From Sphingomonas sp. LY54 (GTDB taxonomy: Bacteria > Pseudomonadota > Alphaproteobacteria > Sphingomonadales > Sphingomonadaceae): a stretch of 64,000 nucleotides of DNA. The position numbers were made by a program, and so were the translations under genes. Positions 17,259-26,170 of the stretch are shown here, piece by piece. The notes under the pieces are model-generated. The model was not told the DNA's origin, did not search any database, and saw only the letters and a list, made by a program, of their open reading frames with translations. The stretch covers positions 2,324,501-2,388,500 of the forward strand of contig NZ_CP141588.1 of the NCBI RefSeq assembly GCF_035594035.1, written 5' to 3'. Numbering within the stretch: the first letter of the stretch is position 1; each line of letters starts with the position of its first letter.

Positions 17259-17576
17259 ATGCCCATGAAGAAGCTTCGGAGACGGATCGCTGGCCTAGGG
17301 CTTTTCCTGCTGTGGCCAAATATGGCTGCGGCTTCGATTGGCGATCCGGCCGGATCGGGGGTGATCGTCTCGGCGGTGCGCTGGCTCGAGGGGACTTTGC
17401 TTGGCACGATCGCCACCGTCGTTGCCGTCATCGCGGTCGCTTCGGTCGGGCTGCTGATGCTGACCGGTCGGATCAACTGGCGCTATGGAGCGACCGTCAT
17501 CCTCGGCTGCTTCATCCTGTTCGGTGCGGCCAGCATCGTCGCCGGCATCCAGTCGACCGCCAGCCTTGGCAACTGA
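17259..17576 (+). CDS. virB2: VirB2-like pilin of a type IV secretion system
   Basis: A 105-residue protein with a long signal sequence (LGLFLLWPNMAAASIG) and two hydrophobic segments (IATVVAVIAVASVGLLML and YGATVILGCFILFGAASIVA) separated by a short polar loop (TGRINWR), the classic TrbC/VirB2 major pilin layout. It would be processed and assembled into the conjugation-type pilus. It opens a tightly packed operon with only 3 bases before the virB3 gene. An ATG two codons later is an alternative start. Confidence 0.85.
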   Translation: MPMKKLRRRIAGLGLFLLWPNMAAASIGDPAGSGVIVSAVRWLEGTLLGTIATVVAVIAVASVGLLMLTGRINWRYGATVILGCFILFGAASIVAGIQSTASLGN

Positions 17577-17579
17577 CGG

Positions 17580-17864
17580 ATGAACGGGCTCGAGCGCGAT
17601 CCGCTCTTCGTCGCCCTGACGCGCCCCCAGATGTTCGCCGGCGTGACCTACTCCTATTTCGTCGCCAACGCGGTCCTTGCGACCGAGGCGTTCCTGATCT
17701 TCCGCTCGGCCTGGGCACTGGCCGCCGCCGTCATCGTCCATCTCGCCGGCATGCTGATGTGCCTGCGCGAGCCGCGCTTCTTCGACCTCTGGCTGACCCG
17801 GCTGCAGCGCTGTCCGCGCGTGCGCAACTATGCGATCTGGCGATGCAATTCCTACCGCCCCTGA
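17580..17864 (+). CDS. virB3: VirB3-like inner-membrane protein
   Basis: This 94-residue protein begins DPLFVALTRPQMFAGVTYSY, the VirB3 consensus in which a conserved TRP motif is followed by a hydrophobic hairpin (FFVANAVLA and AAAVIVHLAGMLM type segments). VirB3 docks the VirB4 ATPase to the membrane. Its 3' end overlaps the virB4 start by 22 bases, implying coupled translation. Confidence 0.85.
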   Translation: MNGLERDPLFVALTRPQMFAGVTYSYFVANAVLATEAFLIFRSAWALAAAVIVHLAGMLMCLREPRFFDLWLTRLQRCPRVRNYAIWRCNSYRP

Positions 17865-20215
17865 CCCGCGACGAGCGAGCCGCCGCGCGCGAGCGGCCGG
17901 CGGGCTTCCATCTCCCTTATGCGCGCCACGTCGACGATGCGACGATCGAGACGCGCGACGGCCTGCTGATGCAGGTGATCCACGTCCGCGGCCTCTTGTT
18001 CGAGACCGCCGACACCGACGAGCTCAACTACCGGAAGCGGCTGCGCGACGCGACCTTGCAGGCGATCGGATCGTCCCGCTTCGCGCTCTACCATCATATC
18101 GTCCGGCGGCGGATCGCGGACGAAGGCGCGGCCGATTATCCCGATCCCTTCTCGCGCCGCCTGGACGCGGCGTGGCGGGCGCGGCTCGCGGGCAAGCGGC
18201 TCTACGTCAACGATCTGTTCCTGACCCTGGTGCGCCGCCCGCTGCAGGGCCGGCTGAGCGGGCTCGACCGGCTGCGCGCGATGCTTGGGCGGACCGGCAG
18301 CAATGAAGAAGAGGCCGAGGCGGTCTACGAACTGCGCGCGCTCGATGCGGCCCGCGACGCCCTGCTCGCCGCGCTCGGCAATTACGGGCCGCGGCTGCTC
18401 GGAATCTACCAGACGCCGCAGGGGCCGTGCTCGGAGCCGCTCGAATTCCTCTCCACGCTCTACAATGGCGAGATGCGGCCGGTGCTGCTGCCGATGCAGG
18501 ATCTCGGCGCCTATCTCCCCTATCGCCGGGTGAGCTTCGGCCAGACGGTCGAGCTCGGCCCGGCGGCGCCGTCGCCGCGCAGCTTCCTCGGCATCGTCTC
18601 TTTGAAGGATTATCCGGGCCAGACCGCGCCCGGCATGCTCGACGAATTGCTGCGCCTGCCGTTCGAGATGGTGGTGTCGCAATCGTTCGGCTTCGTCGAC
18701 CGCCAAGCGGCCCTGGGTCGGATGAACCTGGCGCTGCGGCGGATGCGCTCGGCCGAGGACGAGGCGTTGAGCCTGCGCGCCGACCTCGCCACCGCCAAGG
18801 ACGAAGTCGCGGCCGGCCGCGCCGGCTTCGGCGAGCATCACATGACTTTGGCGCTACGCGGCGACACGCCGGCCGCGGTCGACGAGGCGGTGGCCGAGGC
18901 GCAGGCGGCTCTCGCCGATCTCGGCATCATCGCGGTGCGCGAGGAGATGGCGCTGGAGCCCGCTTTCTGGGCGCAATTCCCGGGCAACTTCAAATATATC
19001 GCGCGACGCGGCCTGGTCTCGACCGGCAATTTCGCGGGGCTGGCCAGCGCTCACAATTTCCCGCTCGGCCAGGCCGAGGGCAACCATTGGGGTGAGGCGA
19101 TCACCCTGCTCGAGACGACGGCGGCGGGGCCTTATTATTTCAACTTCCACCAGGGCGACCTCGGCAATTTCACCGTGATCGGCCCATCGGGATCGGGCAA
19201 GACGGTGGTGCTCAATTTCCTGCTCGCCCAGGCGCGCAAGATCTCGCCCCGCATCATCTTCTTCGACAAGGATCGCGGCGCCGAATTGTTCATCCGCGCG
19301 ATCGGCGGCCGCTACGATCTGCTGCGGCCCGGCACGCCCTCGGGGCTCAACCCGCTCCAGCTCGACGACAATCCGGTCAACCGCCAGTTCCTGATCGATT
19401 GGCTGGCCCTTCTCGCCGGTGGCGCCGACATCGACGAGATCGCGCGCATCAAGGACGCGGTCGACGCCAATTTCGGGCAGCCGCCCGAGCATCGCCGCCT
19501 CGCTTATCTGTCCGAATTGTTCCGCGGCGGCGAGCGACCGCACGGCGCCGACCTGTGGGCGCGGCTGCGGCCCTGGCATGGCGACGGCGAGCGCGCCTGG
19601 CTGTTCGACAATCCCGAGGACCGGATAGACCTCTCCGCGCAGGCGGTCGGCTTCGACATGACCCAGATCCTCGACGACCCGGCGGTGCGCACGCCGGCGA
19701 TGATGTACCTCTTCCACCGTGTCGAGGAACGGCTCGACGGAACGGCGGCAATCATCGTCGTCGACGAAGGCTGGAAGGCGCTGGACGACGAAGTGTTCGT
19801 GCGCCGTATCAAGGACTGGGAGAAGACGATCCGCAAGCGCAACGGCATCGTCGGCTTCGCCACCCAAAGCGCGCAGGACGCGCTCGAGAGCCGCATCGCC
19901 AGCGCGATCATCGAGCAGGCCGCGACCCAGATCTTCATGGCCAATCCCAAGGCGCGCGCGAGCGACTATATCGAGGGCTTCGGGCTGACGCCGCACGAAT
20001 ACGAGCTGGTCCGGACCTTGCCCGACAACGCCCATTGCTTCCTCGTCAAGCATGGCGGCGAAAGCGTGGTGGCGCGGCTCGATCTGACCGGCGAGCGCGA
20101 TCTGCTCACCATATTGTCGGGGCGCGAACGGACCGTCCGCCTGCTCGACGAGATCCGCGCGCACAGCGGCGACGACCCGGAAGACTGGCTGCCCCGCCTG
20201 CTGGAGGTGGCGTGA
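17843..20215 (+). CDS. virB4: VirB4-like type IV secretion ATPase
   Basis: A 790-residue ATPase. The start at 17843 overlaps virB3 and gives MQFLPPLTRDERAAARER; the same frame is open further upstream but that extension covers virB2 and virB3. The CagE/TrbE/VirB4 N-terminal domain is followed by a P-loop GPSGSGKTVVLN (about residues 447-458) and a Walker B IIVVDEGWKALDD (about 635). The motif GIVGFATQSAQDALES is also typical. VirB4 powers pilus assembly and substrate transfer at the inner membrane. The stop overlaps the virB6 start by one base (TGATG). Length and motifs are complete, so this gene seems functional. Confidence 0.93.
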   Translation: MQFLPPLTRDERAAARERPAGFHLPYARHVDDATIETRDGLLMQVIHVRGLLFETADTDELNYRKRLRDATLQAIGSSRFALYHHIVRRRIADEGAADYPDPFSRRLDAAWRARLAGKRLYVNDLFLTLVRRPLQGRLSGLDRLRAMLGRTGSNEEEAEAVYELRALDAARDALLAALGNYGPRLLGIYQTPQGPCSEPLEFLSTLYNGEMRPVLLPMQDLGAYLPYRRVSFGQTVELGPAAPSPRSFLGIVSLKDYPGQTAPGMLDELLRLPFEMVVSQSFGFVDRQAALGRMNLALRRMRSAEDEALSLRADLATAKDEVAAGRAGFGEHHMTLALRGDTPAAVDEAVAEAQAALADLGIIAVREEMALEPAFWAQFPGNFKYIARRGLVSTGNFAGLASAHNFPLGQAEGNHWGEAITLLETTAAGPYYFNFHQGDLGNFTVIGPSGSGKTVVLNFLLAQARKISPRIIFFDKDRGAELFIRAIGGRYDLLRPGTPSGLNPLQLDDNPVNRQFLIDWLALLAGGADIDEIARIKDAVDANFGQPPEHRRLAYLSELFRGGERPHGADLWARLRPWHGDGERAWLFDNPEDRIDLSAQAVGFDMTQILDDPAVRTPAMMYLFHRVEERLDGTAAIIVVDEGWKALDDEVFVRRIKDWEKTIRKRNGIVGFATQSAQDALESRIASAIIEQAATQIFMANPKARASDYIEGFGLTPHEYELVRTLPDNAHCFLVKHGGESVVARLDLTGERDLLTILSGRERTVRLLDEIRAHSGDDPEDWLPRLLEVA

Positions 20216-21483
20216 TGGCCTGCCCGACCTTCGGCCAGAGCAGCGAGTTCCTGCGCAGCACGCTCGCCACCGTCGACTGCTACGCGCAGACGATCGGCGA
20301 GGCCGGCTACCAAGCCCTGTCCGCTCCGGGCTCGGCCACGGCGGTCGCGCTGACGGCGGCGCTCACCATCTTCGTCGCCTTGTTCGGTTACCGGCTGCTA
20401 CTCGGCGACGCGCCCACCGCGCGCGAGGGCGTGGTCGCGGTCGTGAAGATCGGCATCGTCCTGGCGCTGGCGACGAGTTGGCCTGCCTTTCGGACCCTCG
20501 CTTATGATGTCGCTTTCCGCGGCCCCGCCCAGATCGCCGCCGAGATCGGCGGCCCGGCCGGCCTGCCGGGGGTGGAGGGCAGCCTGATACTGCGCCTGCA
20601 GGGCGTGGACACGATGCTGGCCGAGCTCTCCGTGATCGGCACCGGCCGGCCGCCGCAGGCCGAGATGCCGCCGGCCCCCGAAGCCGCCCCGTCGCTGGGC
20701 GAGCTGGACCTGATCGCGCGGCAGAACCGGCCGCGATGGGACGCGAACCGCGATGCCAAGACGGTGGCGCAGGCGAGAACCGTCTATCTGGCCGCGACGA
20801 TCGGCGCCTTCGCCTCGGTACGGCTGGTCGCCGGCCTGCTGCTCGCGCTCGGCCCCTTGTTCGCTTTGTTCCTGCTTTTTGCCGGCACGCGCGGCCTTTT
20901 CGCAGGCTGGCTGAGGGGCCTGATCGGCGTCGCGCTCGGCGCGCTGGGGACGTCGATCATCCTCGCCGTCCAGCTGGCGCTGATGGAGACGTGGCTCGCC
21001 TCGGTCATCAGCCTGCGGCGGCTGGCGGTGCCGACGCCCAACGTGCCCGCCGAGTTGCTCGGCATGACCCTGGTCTTCGCCTTGTGCCTGCTCGCCACCT
21101 TGATCGCGGCGGCCGCGGTCGCGCGGGGACTGCTTCTGCCCACCGCATGGCCGCCGGTCTGGAGCCGCGCCAGCCAGCGGCCGGTCGAAACCGTCGTGGC
21201 AGCATCGTCCACATCCCGCATCGATATCGCGGCCGACCCGCGATCGCGGGCCGTCGCCATCGCCGATTCAGTCACGGCCGCCAAGCGGCGGGAGGAAGGG
21301 CCCGTGGTCGCAGCGGTCCCGGCTTTCGCAGGGGCGGCGCTCTCGCGCGCGACCTCGGTCCAGGTCCGGCCGCATGATCCGGCGCCGCCGGCCCCGGTCC
21401 CGCTCGGCCAGTCGTTCCGCCGCACCCGCAACCGCGTCTCGGCGAGCGCCGAGCGGCGCAACCACGGGGGCCGCCGCGCATGA
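20215..21483 (+). CDS. virB6: VirB6-like polytopic membrane protein
   Basis: This 422-residue protein follows virB4 with a one-base overlap. It has several hydrophobic helices (AVALTAALTIFVALFGYRLL, then VRLVAGLLLALGPLFALFLL, then LGALGTSIILAVQLALMETW and MTLVFALCLLATLIAAAAVA), matching the TrbL/VirB6 family that lines the inner-membrane channel. A Cys-containing N-terminus precedes the first helix and a basic tail ends in RRNHGGRRA. No virB5 gene lies between virB4 and virB6, where the minor pilin is usually encoded. The end overlaps the virB8 start by four bases (ATGA). Confidence 0.85.
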   Translation: MACPTFGQSSEFLRSTLATVDCYAQTIGEAGYQALSAPGSATAVALTAALTIFVALFGYRLLLGDAPTAREGVVAVVKIGIVLALATSWPAFRTLAYDVAFRGPAQIAAEIGGPAGLPGVEGSLILRLQGVDTMLAELSVIGTGRPPQAEMPPAPEAAPSLGELDLIARQNRPRWDANRDAKTVAQARTVYLAATIGAFASVRLVAGLLLALGPLFALFLLFAGTRGLFAGWLRGLIGVALGALGTSIILAVQLALMETWLASVISLRRLAVPTPNVPAELLGMTLVFALCLLATLIAAAAVARGLLLPTAWPPVWSRASQRPVETVVAASSTSRIDIAADPRSRAVAIADSVTAAKRREEGPVVAAVPAFAGAALSRATSVQVRPHDPAPPAPVPLGQSFRRTRNRVSASAERRNHGGRRA

Positions 21484-22301
21484 ACAAGCAGTCCCGCGAG
21501 GCGCTCGACGCTTATTATGCCGAAGCCGAGAGCTGGGCGCGCGACCGGCGCGAGGCCCTGCGCGCTTCGCGGCGGACGGCGTGGATCGTCGCCGCGGCGG
21601 CAGGCTCGATCGCGGTGCTGGAGGCGCTCGCTTTGCTGATCCTGACCCCGCTCAAGACGGTCGAGCCCTATACGTTGCTGGTCGATCGCAACACCGGCTT
21701 CGTCCAGGCGCTGGAGCCGCTCGATCCCAAGCGCTTGGCGGGCGACACCGCGCTCACCCAGTCCTTCCTCGTCCAGTACGTCATCGCCCGCGAGAGCTTC
21801 GACATCGACACGCTGCAGGCCAATTACCGCAAGGTGGCTTTGTGGTCCGACGGCACCGCGCGGTCGGGCTATATCGCCGGCGTCCAGATCTCGAACCCGG
21901 AGAGCCCGCTGGCGCGCTACCCGCGCTCGACCGTGGTGGAAACGCGGGTGAAGAGCGTCTCCCCGGTCGGCACCAACGTCGCCTTGGTGCGGTTCGACAC
22001 GCAGCGCCGCGACGCCAATGGCCGCACCGAGCCGGCCCGGGCGTGGGTCGCCGTGATCCGCTACCGCTATTCGGGCGAGCCGATGCGGATGGAGGACCGG
22101 CTGGTGAATCCGCTGGGCTTCGAGGTCGTGCGCTACCGGCGCGATGCCGAGGCACTGCCGCCGCCCGAGACCGTATTTGTGGCGCCGCCGCAGGCCGCGC
22201 CACAGCCGATCGCGGTGGTCCCCGTCGCCACAGTCCCCGTCGCCACGGTCCCGGTCCGGCCCGCGCCGCCACGGCCGGCAGTGCCGGAGCCCGAGCTATG
22301 A
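21480..22301 (+). CDS. virB8: VirB8-like bitopic assembly factor
   Basis: A 273-residue protein with a short cytoplasmic N-terminus (YYAEAESWARDRREALRASR), one membrane helix (about residues 36-58) and a periplasmic NTF2-like VirB8 domain, including TVEPYTLLVDRNTGFV and the segment VIRYRYSGEPMRMEDRLVNP that ends with the family motif NPLGFEV. The C-terminal tail is rich in Pro and Val. VirB8 nucleates the secretion channel. It overlaps both neighbours by ATGA junctions. Confidence 0.9.
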   Translation: MNKQSREALDAYYAEAESWARDRREALRASRRTAWIVAAAAGSIAVLEALALLILTPLKTVEPYTLLVDRNTGFVQALEPLDPKRLAGDTALTQSFLVQYVIARESFDIDTLQANYRKVALWSDGTARSGYIAGVQISNPESPLARYPRSTVVETRVKSVSPVGTNVALVRFDTQRRDANGRTEPARAWVAVIRYRYSGEPMRMEDRLVNPLGFEVVRYRRDAEALPPPETVFVAPPQAAPQPIAVVPVATVPVATVPVRPAPPRPAVPEPEL

Positions 22302-23140
22302 GAGCGGCGGCGCTCAGCTTCGCGCTCCTCTTGTGCGCGGCGTCGCCGCTCGCGGCACAATCCGAGACATCGGCCCCAGCCGAAACGCAGATTCAGGCCG
22401 AGACCCAGACCCAGACCCAGGCCGAAACACAGGCCCAGCCCGAGACACCGCCGCAGCCCGAGCCCCAACCGCCGCCCGAGGCCGCGGCCCAGCCGCTCCC
22501 TCCGCCTCCCACGGCCGACCCCCGCGTCCAGACCGTCGACTATCGCGAGGACCAGGTGATCGTCCTGCAGGCGGCGCCAGGCTACCAGCTCACCGTCGAG
22601 CTCGGCGCCGACGAGAGGGTCGAGAATGTCGCGGTCGGCGACAGCGGCGCCTGGCAGGTCACCGCCAACCGCCGCGGCGACATGCTGTTCATCAAGCCGC
22701 TCCAGTCGGGCGTCACCACCAACATGACGGTGGTGACCGATGCGCGCCTCTACGCGTTCGATCTCGTCCCGCTCTACGGCCCCAGCCCCGAAATGGCCTA
22801 TCGGGTGCGCTTCCGCTATCCGGCCGCCCAGGGCGCCGCCCCTGCCGACGACGCGGCGGGCGAGGCGACTCTGATCGAGGGCCGCTACCGGCTGAGCGGG
22901 GTGCGCGCACTGCGCCCGGCCCGGATCAGCGACGACGGCCGCCACACCTATATCGAATGGCCCAAGGACGCCGCGCTGCCCGCGGTCTACGCGCTCGATG
23001 CGCGCGGCGAGGAGACCCTGGTCAACGGCATGATGCGCGACGGCCTGTTCGTGGTCGACAGCGTCGTGCCGCGCCTCGCCTTCCGCATCGACCGGCAGGT
23101 AGCGCGCGCCACGCGGGTCGTCCCGCGCAGGCGGCGCTGA
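22298..23140 (+). CDS. virB9: VirB9-like outer-membrane-complex protein
   Basis: This 280-residue protein has a signal peptide (LSFALLLCAASPLAAQ) followed by a low-complexity Glu-Thr-Gln/Pro region (about residues 22-75, with repeated ETQ units) and then a VirB9/TrbG domain: DYREDQVIVLQAAPGYQLTV, then SGVTTNMTVVTDARLYAFDL and DGRHTYIEWPKDAALPAVYA. With VirB10 it forms the periplasm-spanning core. The usual partner lipoprotein VirB7 was not found in the operon. The expanded ETQ tract is unusual and may be length-variable. Confidence 0.9.
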   Translation: MRAAALSFALLLCAASPLAAQSETSAPAETQIQAETQTQTQAETQAQPETPPQPEPQPPPEAAAQPLPPPPTADPRVQTVDYREDQVIVLQAAPGYQLTVELGADERVENVAVGDSGAWQVTANRRGDMLFIKPLQSGVTTNMTVVTDARLYAFDLVPLYGPSPEMAYRVRFRYPAAQGAAPADDAAGEATLIEGRYRLSGVRALRPARISDDGRHTYIEWPKDAALPAVYALDARGEETLVNGMMRDGLFVVDSVVPRLAFRIDRQVARATRVVPRRRR

Positions 23141-24240
23141 TGCCGGCGCGCCCGCCGCCGCACGATCCGCGGACCGAGGCGTTCGTGCCGGGCGAGGGCG
23201 GGGTCATGCCGATCGTGGCGCGGCCGCGCGCCGGCCTGCCGCTCTGGCTGATCGGGCTCGCCGCCTTGATCGCCGGGCTGCTGCTCTTCGCCGTGCTCGA
23301 CGCCCGCCGCCGCGCCGCGACCGCGCCTTCTGTCCGGGTGCGCGCCGCCGACGCGCTGGCGATACAAGCGCCGCCGCCGCCGCTCTATATCCCGCCCGAG
23401 CGGCCGCCGCCGCCGGCCGTCCTCCTCGCGCCGAGGACGGTGACGCCGACCCCGCCGCCACCGCCGCCCGCGCCGCCGCAGATCGTCTATGTGCCGCAAC
23501 CGGTCCCGACGCCGATCCCGACCGAGCCGCCACCGCCGCCGGCGCGGGTGACGACCGATCCTGCGCTGGTCGTCGATACCGGCGCCGGCCAGACCGCCGC
23601 CGCCCAGGCCGCGGCCGAAGGCGCCGCCCCGCCGGCCGCTGGCGCCGGCGCCCCGCTTTCCACCGGCCGGGTCCGCTCGGGCGCCTTCGCCAACCGCTCG
23701 ACCACCGTCGTGCAGGGGACCTTGATCCCGGCCGTGCTCGAGACCGCGCTCGATTCGACCCGTCCCGGCTTCGCCCGCGCGATCGTCTCGCGCGACGTGC
23801 GCGGTTTCGACGGCACGAGGGTGCTGATCCCGCGCGGCAGCCGGCTGATCGGCGACTATCGCTCAGAAGTCGCGCCCGGGCAGCGCCGTGCGCTCGTCAC
23901 CTGGACTCGCCTGATCCGGCCGGACGGGGCGACGATCGCGATCGGGTCGCCGGCCGGCGACCCGCTCGGCCGCGCCGGCATCCGCGCCTCGGTCAACACC
24001 CATTTCTTCGAGCGCTTCGCCGGCGCCATCCTCCAGTCCGCGCTCGACATCGGCGTCAACCTCGCCTCGCGCACCAAGGACGGCACCGTGATCGTCGCGT
24101 TGCCGCCGAGCACGCAGGGGGTGACGCAGATCATCCAGCCCGCGCAGATCACGCCGACGCTCAAGGTCCGGCAGGGGACCAGCATCAGCATCTTCGTCGC
24201 GCGCGACCTGGATTTCACCGGCGCCGAGAGCCGGCGATGA
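23140..24240 (+). CDS. virB10: VirB10-like core-complex protein
   Basis: A 366-residue protein with a single membrane helix near residues 34-53 (PLWLIGLAALIAGLLLFAVL), a long proline-rich periplasmic linker (about 80-135) and a TrbI/VirB10 C-terminal domain with TLIPAVLETALDSTRPGFAR, VSRDVRGFDGTRVLIPRGSR and the antenna-proximal segment. VirB10 spans both membranes and transduces ATPase energy. The start shares one base with the virB9 stop and the end overlaps virB11 by four bases. Confidence 0.92.
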   Translation: MPARPPPHDPRTEAFVPGEGGVMPIVARPRAGLPLWLIGLAALIAGLLLFAVLDARRRAATAPSVRVRAADALAIQAPPPPLYIPPERPPPPAVLLAPRTVTPTPPPPPPAPPQIVYVPQPVPTPIPTEPPPPPARVTTDPALVVDTGAGQTAAAQAAAEGAAPPAAGAGAPLSTGRVRSGAFANRSTTVVQGTLIPAVLETALDSTRPGFARAIVSRDVRGFDGTRVLIPRGSRLIGDYRSEVAPGQRRALVTWTRLIRPDGATIAIGSPAGDPLGRAGIRASVNTHFFERFAGAILQSALDIGVNLASRTKDGTVIVALPPSTQGVTQIIQPAQITPTLKVRQGTSISIFVARDLDFTGAESRR

Positions 24241-25229
24241 GCGCGGCCGAGGAGAGCGGCCAGGTCTATCTCCGCTCCTATCTCGCGCCTTTGACCGGGA
24301 TGCTGGGCCGGCCCGACGTGACCGACATCTACGTCAACCGCCCCGGCGAATTGTGGGTGGAGACGACCGGCGGCGCGATCGAGCGGCACGACGCCCCGGG
24401 GCTCGACGAACCGACGCTGGCGCGGCTGGCGCGGCAGATCGCTTCCCTCTCCCACCAGGGGATCAGCCGCGAGCACCCGTTGCTGTCGGCGACTTTGCCG
24501 GACGGGGCGCGCGTTCAGATCGTAGCGCCGCCGGCGACTCGCGGCCCGCTCGTGCTGGCGATCCGCAAGCATGTCGCGGCCGATCTCACGCTCACGGACT
24601 ACGCCGCCGGCGGTGCCTTCGCGGAGACCAAGGGCCGCGACCTCCATGCACGCGACGACACCGACCGCGCCCTGGCGGCCCAGCTCGCCGCAGGCGACAT
24701 CGCCGGCATGCTCGCCGCCGCGGTGCGGGCGCGCAAGAACATCCTCGTCTCGGGCGGCACCTCGACCGGCAAGACGACCTTCCTCAATGCCCTGATCCGC
24801 GAGATCCCGGCGGAGGAGAGGCTGATCCTGATCGAGGACACGCCGGAGCTGCTGGTGCGCCACGAAAATGCCGTCGGCCTGCTCGCGGCGCGCAGCGCGC
24901 TCGGCGAATCGCACGTCACCGCCAACGATCTCGTGGCGGCGTCGCTACGCATGCGGCCCGACCGGATCCTGCTCGGCGAACTGCGCGGCGACGAGGCCTA
25001 TGCCTTCCTGCGCGCGGTCAACAGCGGCCACCCCGGATCGATGACCACCGTCCATGCCGACAGCGCCGAGCGCGCGATCGAGCAGATCGTCCTGCTCGCG
25101 CTCCAGGCCGGCACCCAGCTCGGCCGCGACGACGTCCGCCATTATATCCGGACGACCGTCGACATCTTCGTCCAGCTCACCCGCGAAGCCGGCCACCGCC
25201 GCGTCGCGGAGATCGTGCTCAGCCGTTAG
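24237..25229 (+). CDS. virB11: VirB11-like traffic ATPase
   Basis: A 330-residue hexameric ATPase of the GspE/VirB11 class: P-loop GGTSTGKT at residues 173-180, Asp box LILIEDTPELL, Walker B RPDRILLGELRGDEA and His box NSGHPGSMTTVHADS. It switches the apparatus between pilus assembly and export. It is the last gene of the operon; no virD4 coupling protein, relaxase or effector gene follows. A small GC-rich gap leads to the convergent PilZ gene. Confidence 0.92.
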   Translation: MSAAEESGQVYLRSYLAPLTGMLGRPDVTDIYVNRPGELWVETTGGAIERHDAPGLDEPTLARLARQIASLSHQGISREHPLLSATLPDGARVQIVAPPATRGPLVLAIRKHVAADLTLTDYAAGGAFAETKGRDLHARDDTDRALAAQLAAGDIAGMLAAAVRARKNILVSGGTSTGKTTFLNALIREIPAEERLILIEDTPELLVRHENAVGLLAARSALGESHVTANDLVAASLRMRPDRILLGELRGDEAYAFLRAVNSGHPGSMTTVHADSAERAIEQIVLLALQAGTQLGRDDVRHYIRTTVDIFVQLTREAGHRRVAEIVLSR

Positions 25230-25272
25230 CTGCTATCGGGAATGTAGAGACCGGGCGCGGCCGGCTCGACGA

Positions 25273-25665
25273 TTAACCCAGCTTGTCGCCCCAGAAGTCG
25301 CGGCGTTCGCGCGGGCCGGCGGGGGCGTCGCCGTCGGTCCGCTGGCCGTTCGCGATCGCGTGCATCCATTTGGCGAGCGCGGCCTCGCCGAGCGGGCGGG
25401 AGAATTGGATGCCGGCGACGCCGTCGCGATACCAGCGCACGGTGCCGCTGAGGCTGTGGAAATTCTCAAGCGCGATCTGGATCGTCCGGCCGGGCGGCTG
25501 CGGCGCATCGAGCGTCACCTTGCAGCCGCTCTTCGAAATGTCGGACAGTTCGGCGCGGTGGAAGCCGTCCTCCACGCAGATCGTGGCGCTGCAGCGCATC
25601 GTGTCGCGCCGCGCCCGCTCCTTGTGCTGCGGCGCTGAAGCGCGCTTCGAGAACAGTTTCAGCAT
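25273..25665 (-). CDS. PilZ-domain protein (c-di-GMP binding candidate)
   Basis: A protein of about 130 residues from the ATG giving MLKLFSKR; an upstream ATG would add 19 residues. It contains RARRDTMRCSATICVEDGFH, where the basic residues could serve as the RxxxR part of a PilZ motif, followed by ELSDISKSGCKVTL, matching the D/NxSxxG part. The C-terminus is a short tail outside the beta-barrel. PilZ proteins act as c-di-GMP effectors. The neighbouring PilZ gene and the GGDEF-EAL gene 10 kb away make a c-di-GMP link plausible. The substitution pattern of the RxxxR site leaves actual binding uncertain. Confidence 0.75.
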   Translation of the reverse strand: MLKLFSKRASAPQHKERARRDTMRCSATICVEDGFHRAELSDISKSGCKVTLDAPQPPGRTIQIALENFHSLSGTVRWYRDGVAGIQFSRPLGEAALAKWMHAIANGQRTDGDAPAGPRERRDFWGDKLG

Positions 25666-25759
25666 CTTCCCCCCTGACAAGTCCCGACGCCATGCTGCGG
25701 CACGTTGTGCATATTCCTGCAACGAACAGTGTCAATGAAGGATGAAGGACTGCCCGCGG

Positions 25760-26068
25760 TCAGTCGTGGAAGGCGTTCTCGACGGTGATCGAATAGACGA
25801 ACTTGCCGCCGATCAGGCCGTTTTCGGTCCAGCGTACGGTGGCGAGGCGCCAGCCGATCCTGGGAACGTGGAGGAACAATTCGGTGCCGGCCGGGAAATC
25901 GATCGCGCACCGCCCCATGAAGCCGCCGCTGGAGAGGTTGCAGATCGCCATCTGCGTGTCGGGGTGGCGGACCGAGCGCGTGGGTGCGGCGAAGGACACT
26001 GGAACGCGTTCGTGCCGGCGCCGCGAGGGGCCGGTGCCTTCCGCTTTTGGTCGTAGCGCAAACCTCAT
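25760..26068 (-). CDS. small PilZ-domain protein
   Basis: A single-domain protein of about 102 residues. The PilZ motifs are intact: SRRRHERVPVSFAAP (RxxxR) and AICNLSSGGFMGRC (NxSxxG). The start at 26068 is preferred because GGAGG lies five bases upstream; a GTG two codons earlier is possible. It has no output domain, so it probably works by protein-protein contact after binding c-di-GMP. It is followed on the same strand by a second PilZ gene 94 bases away. Confidence 0.82.
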   Translation of the reverse strand: MRFALRPKAEGTGPSRRRHERVPVSFAAPTRSVRHPDTQMAICNLSSGGFMGRCAIDFPAGTELFLHVPRIGWRLATVRWTENGLIGGKFVYSITVENAFHD

Positions 26069-26170
26069 CCGCACCTCCCACGATTCGCTTCCTAGAGGAG
26101 GGAGGTGAATCGACTCGTCAGGTTCGTGGTTAGCGAGTTCGTAACGGCCGCGACCGACGCGGCTCGCGGA

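Noticed and set aside
17195..17842. Upstream extension of the virB4 frame by 216 codons
   Set aside because: The extension runs across virB2 and virB3, both of which have family features, and is not similar to VirB4. The ATG at 17843 gives normal length.
17259..25229. Integrative conjugative element
   Set aside because: No relaxase, coupling protein, integrase, attachment-site repeats or origin-like region is visible around the virB genes.
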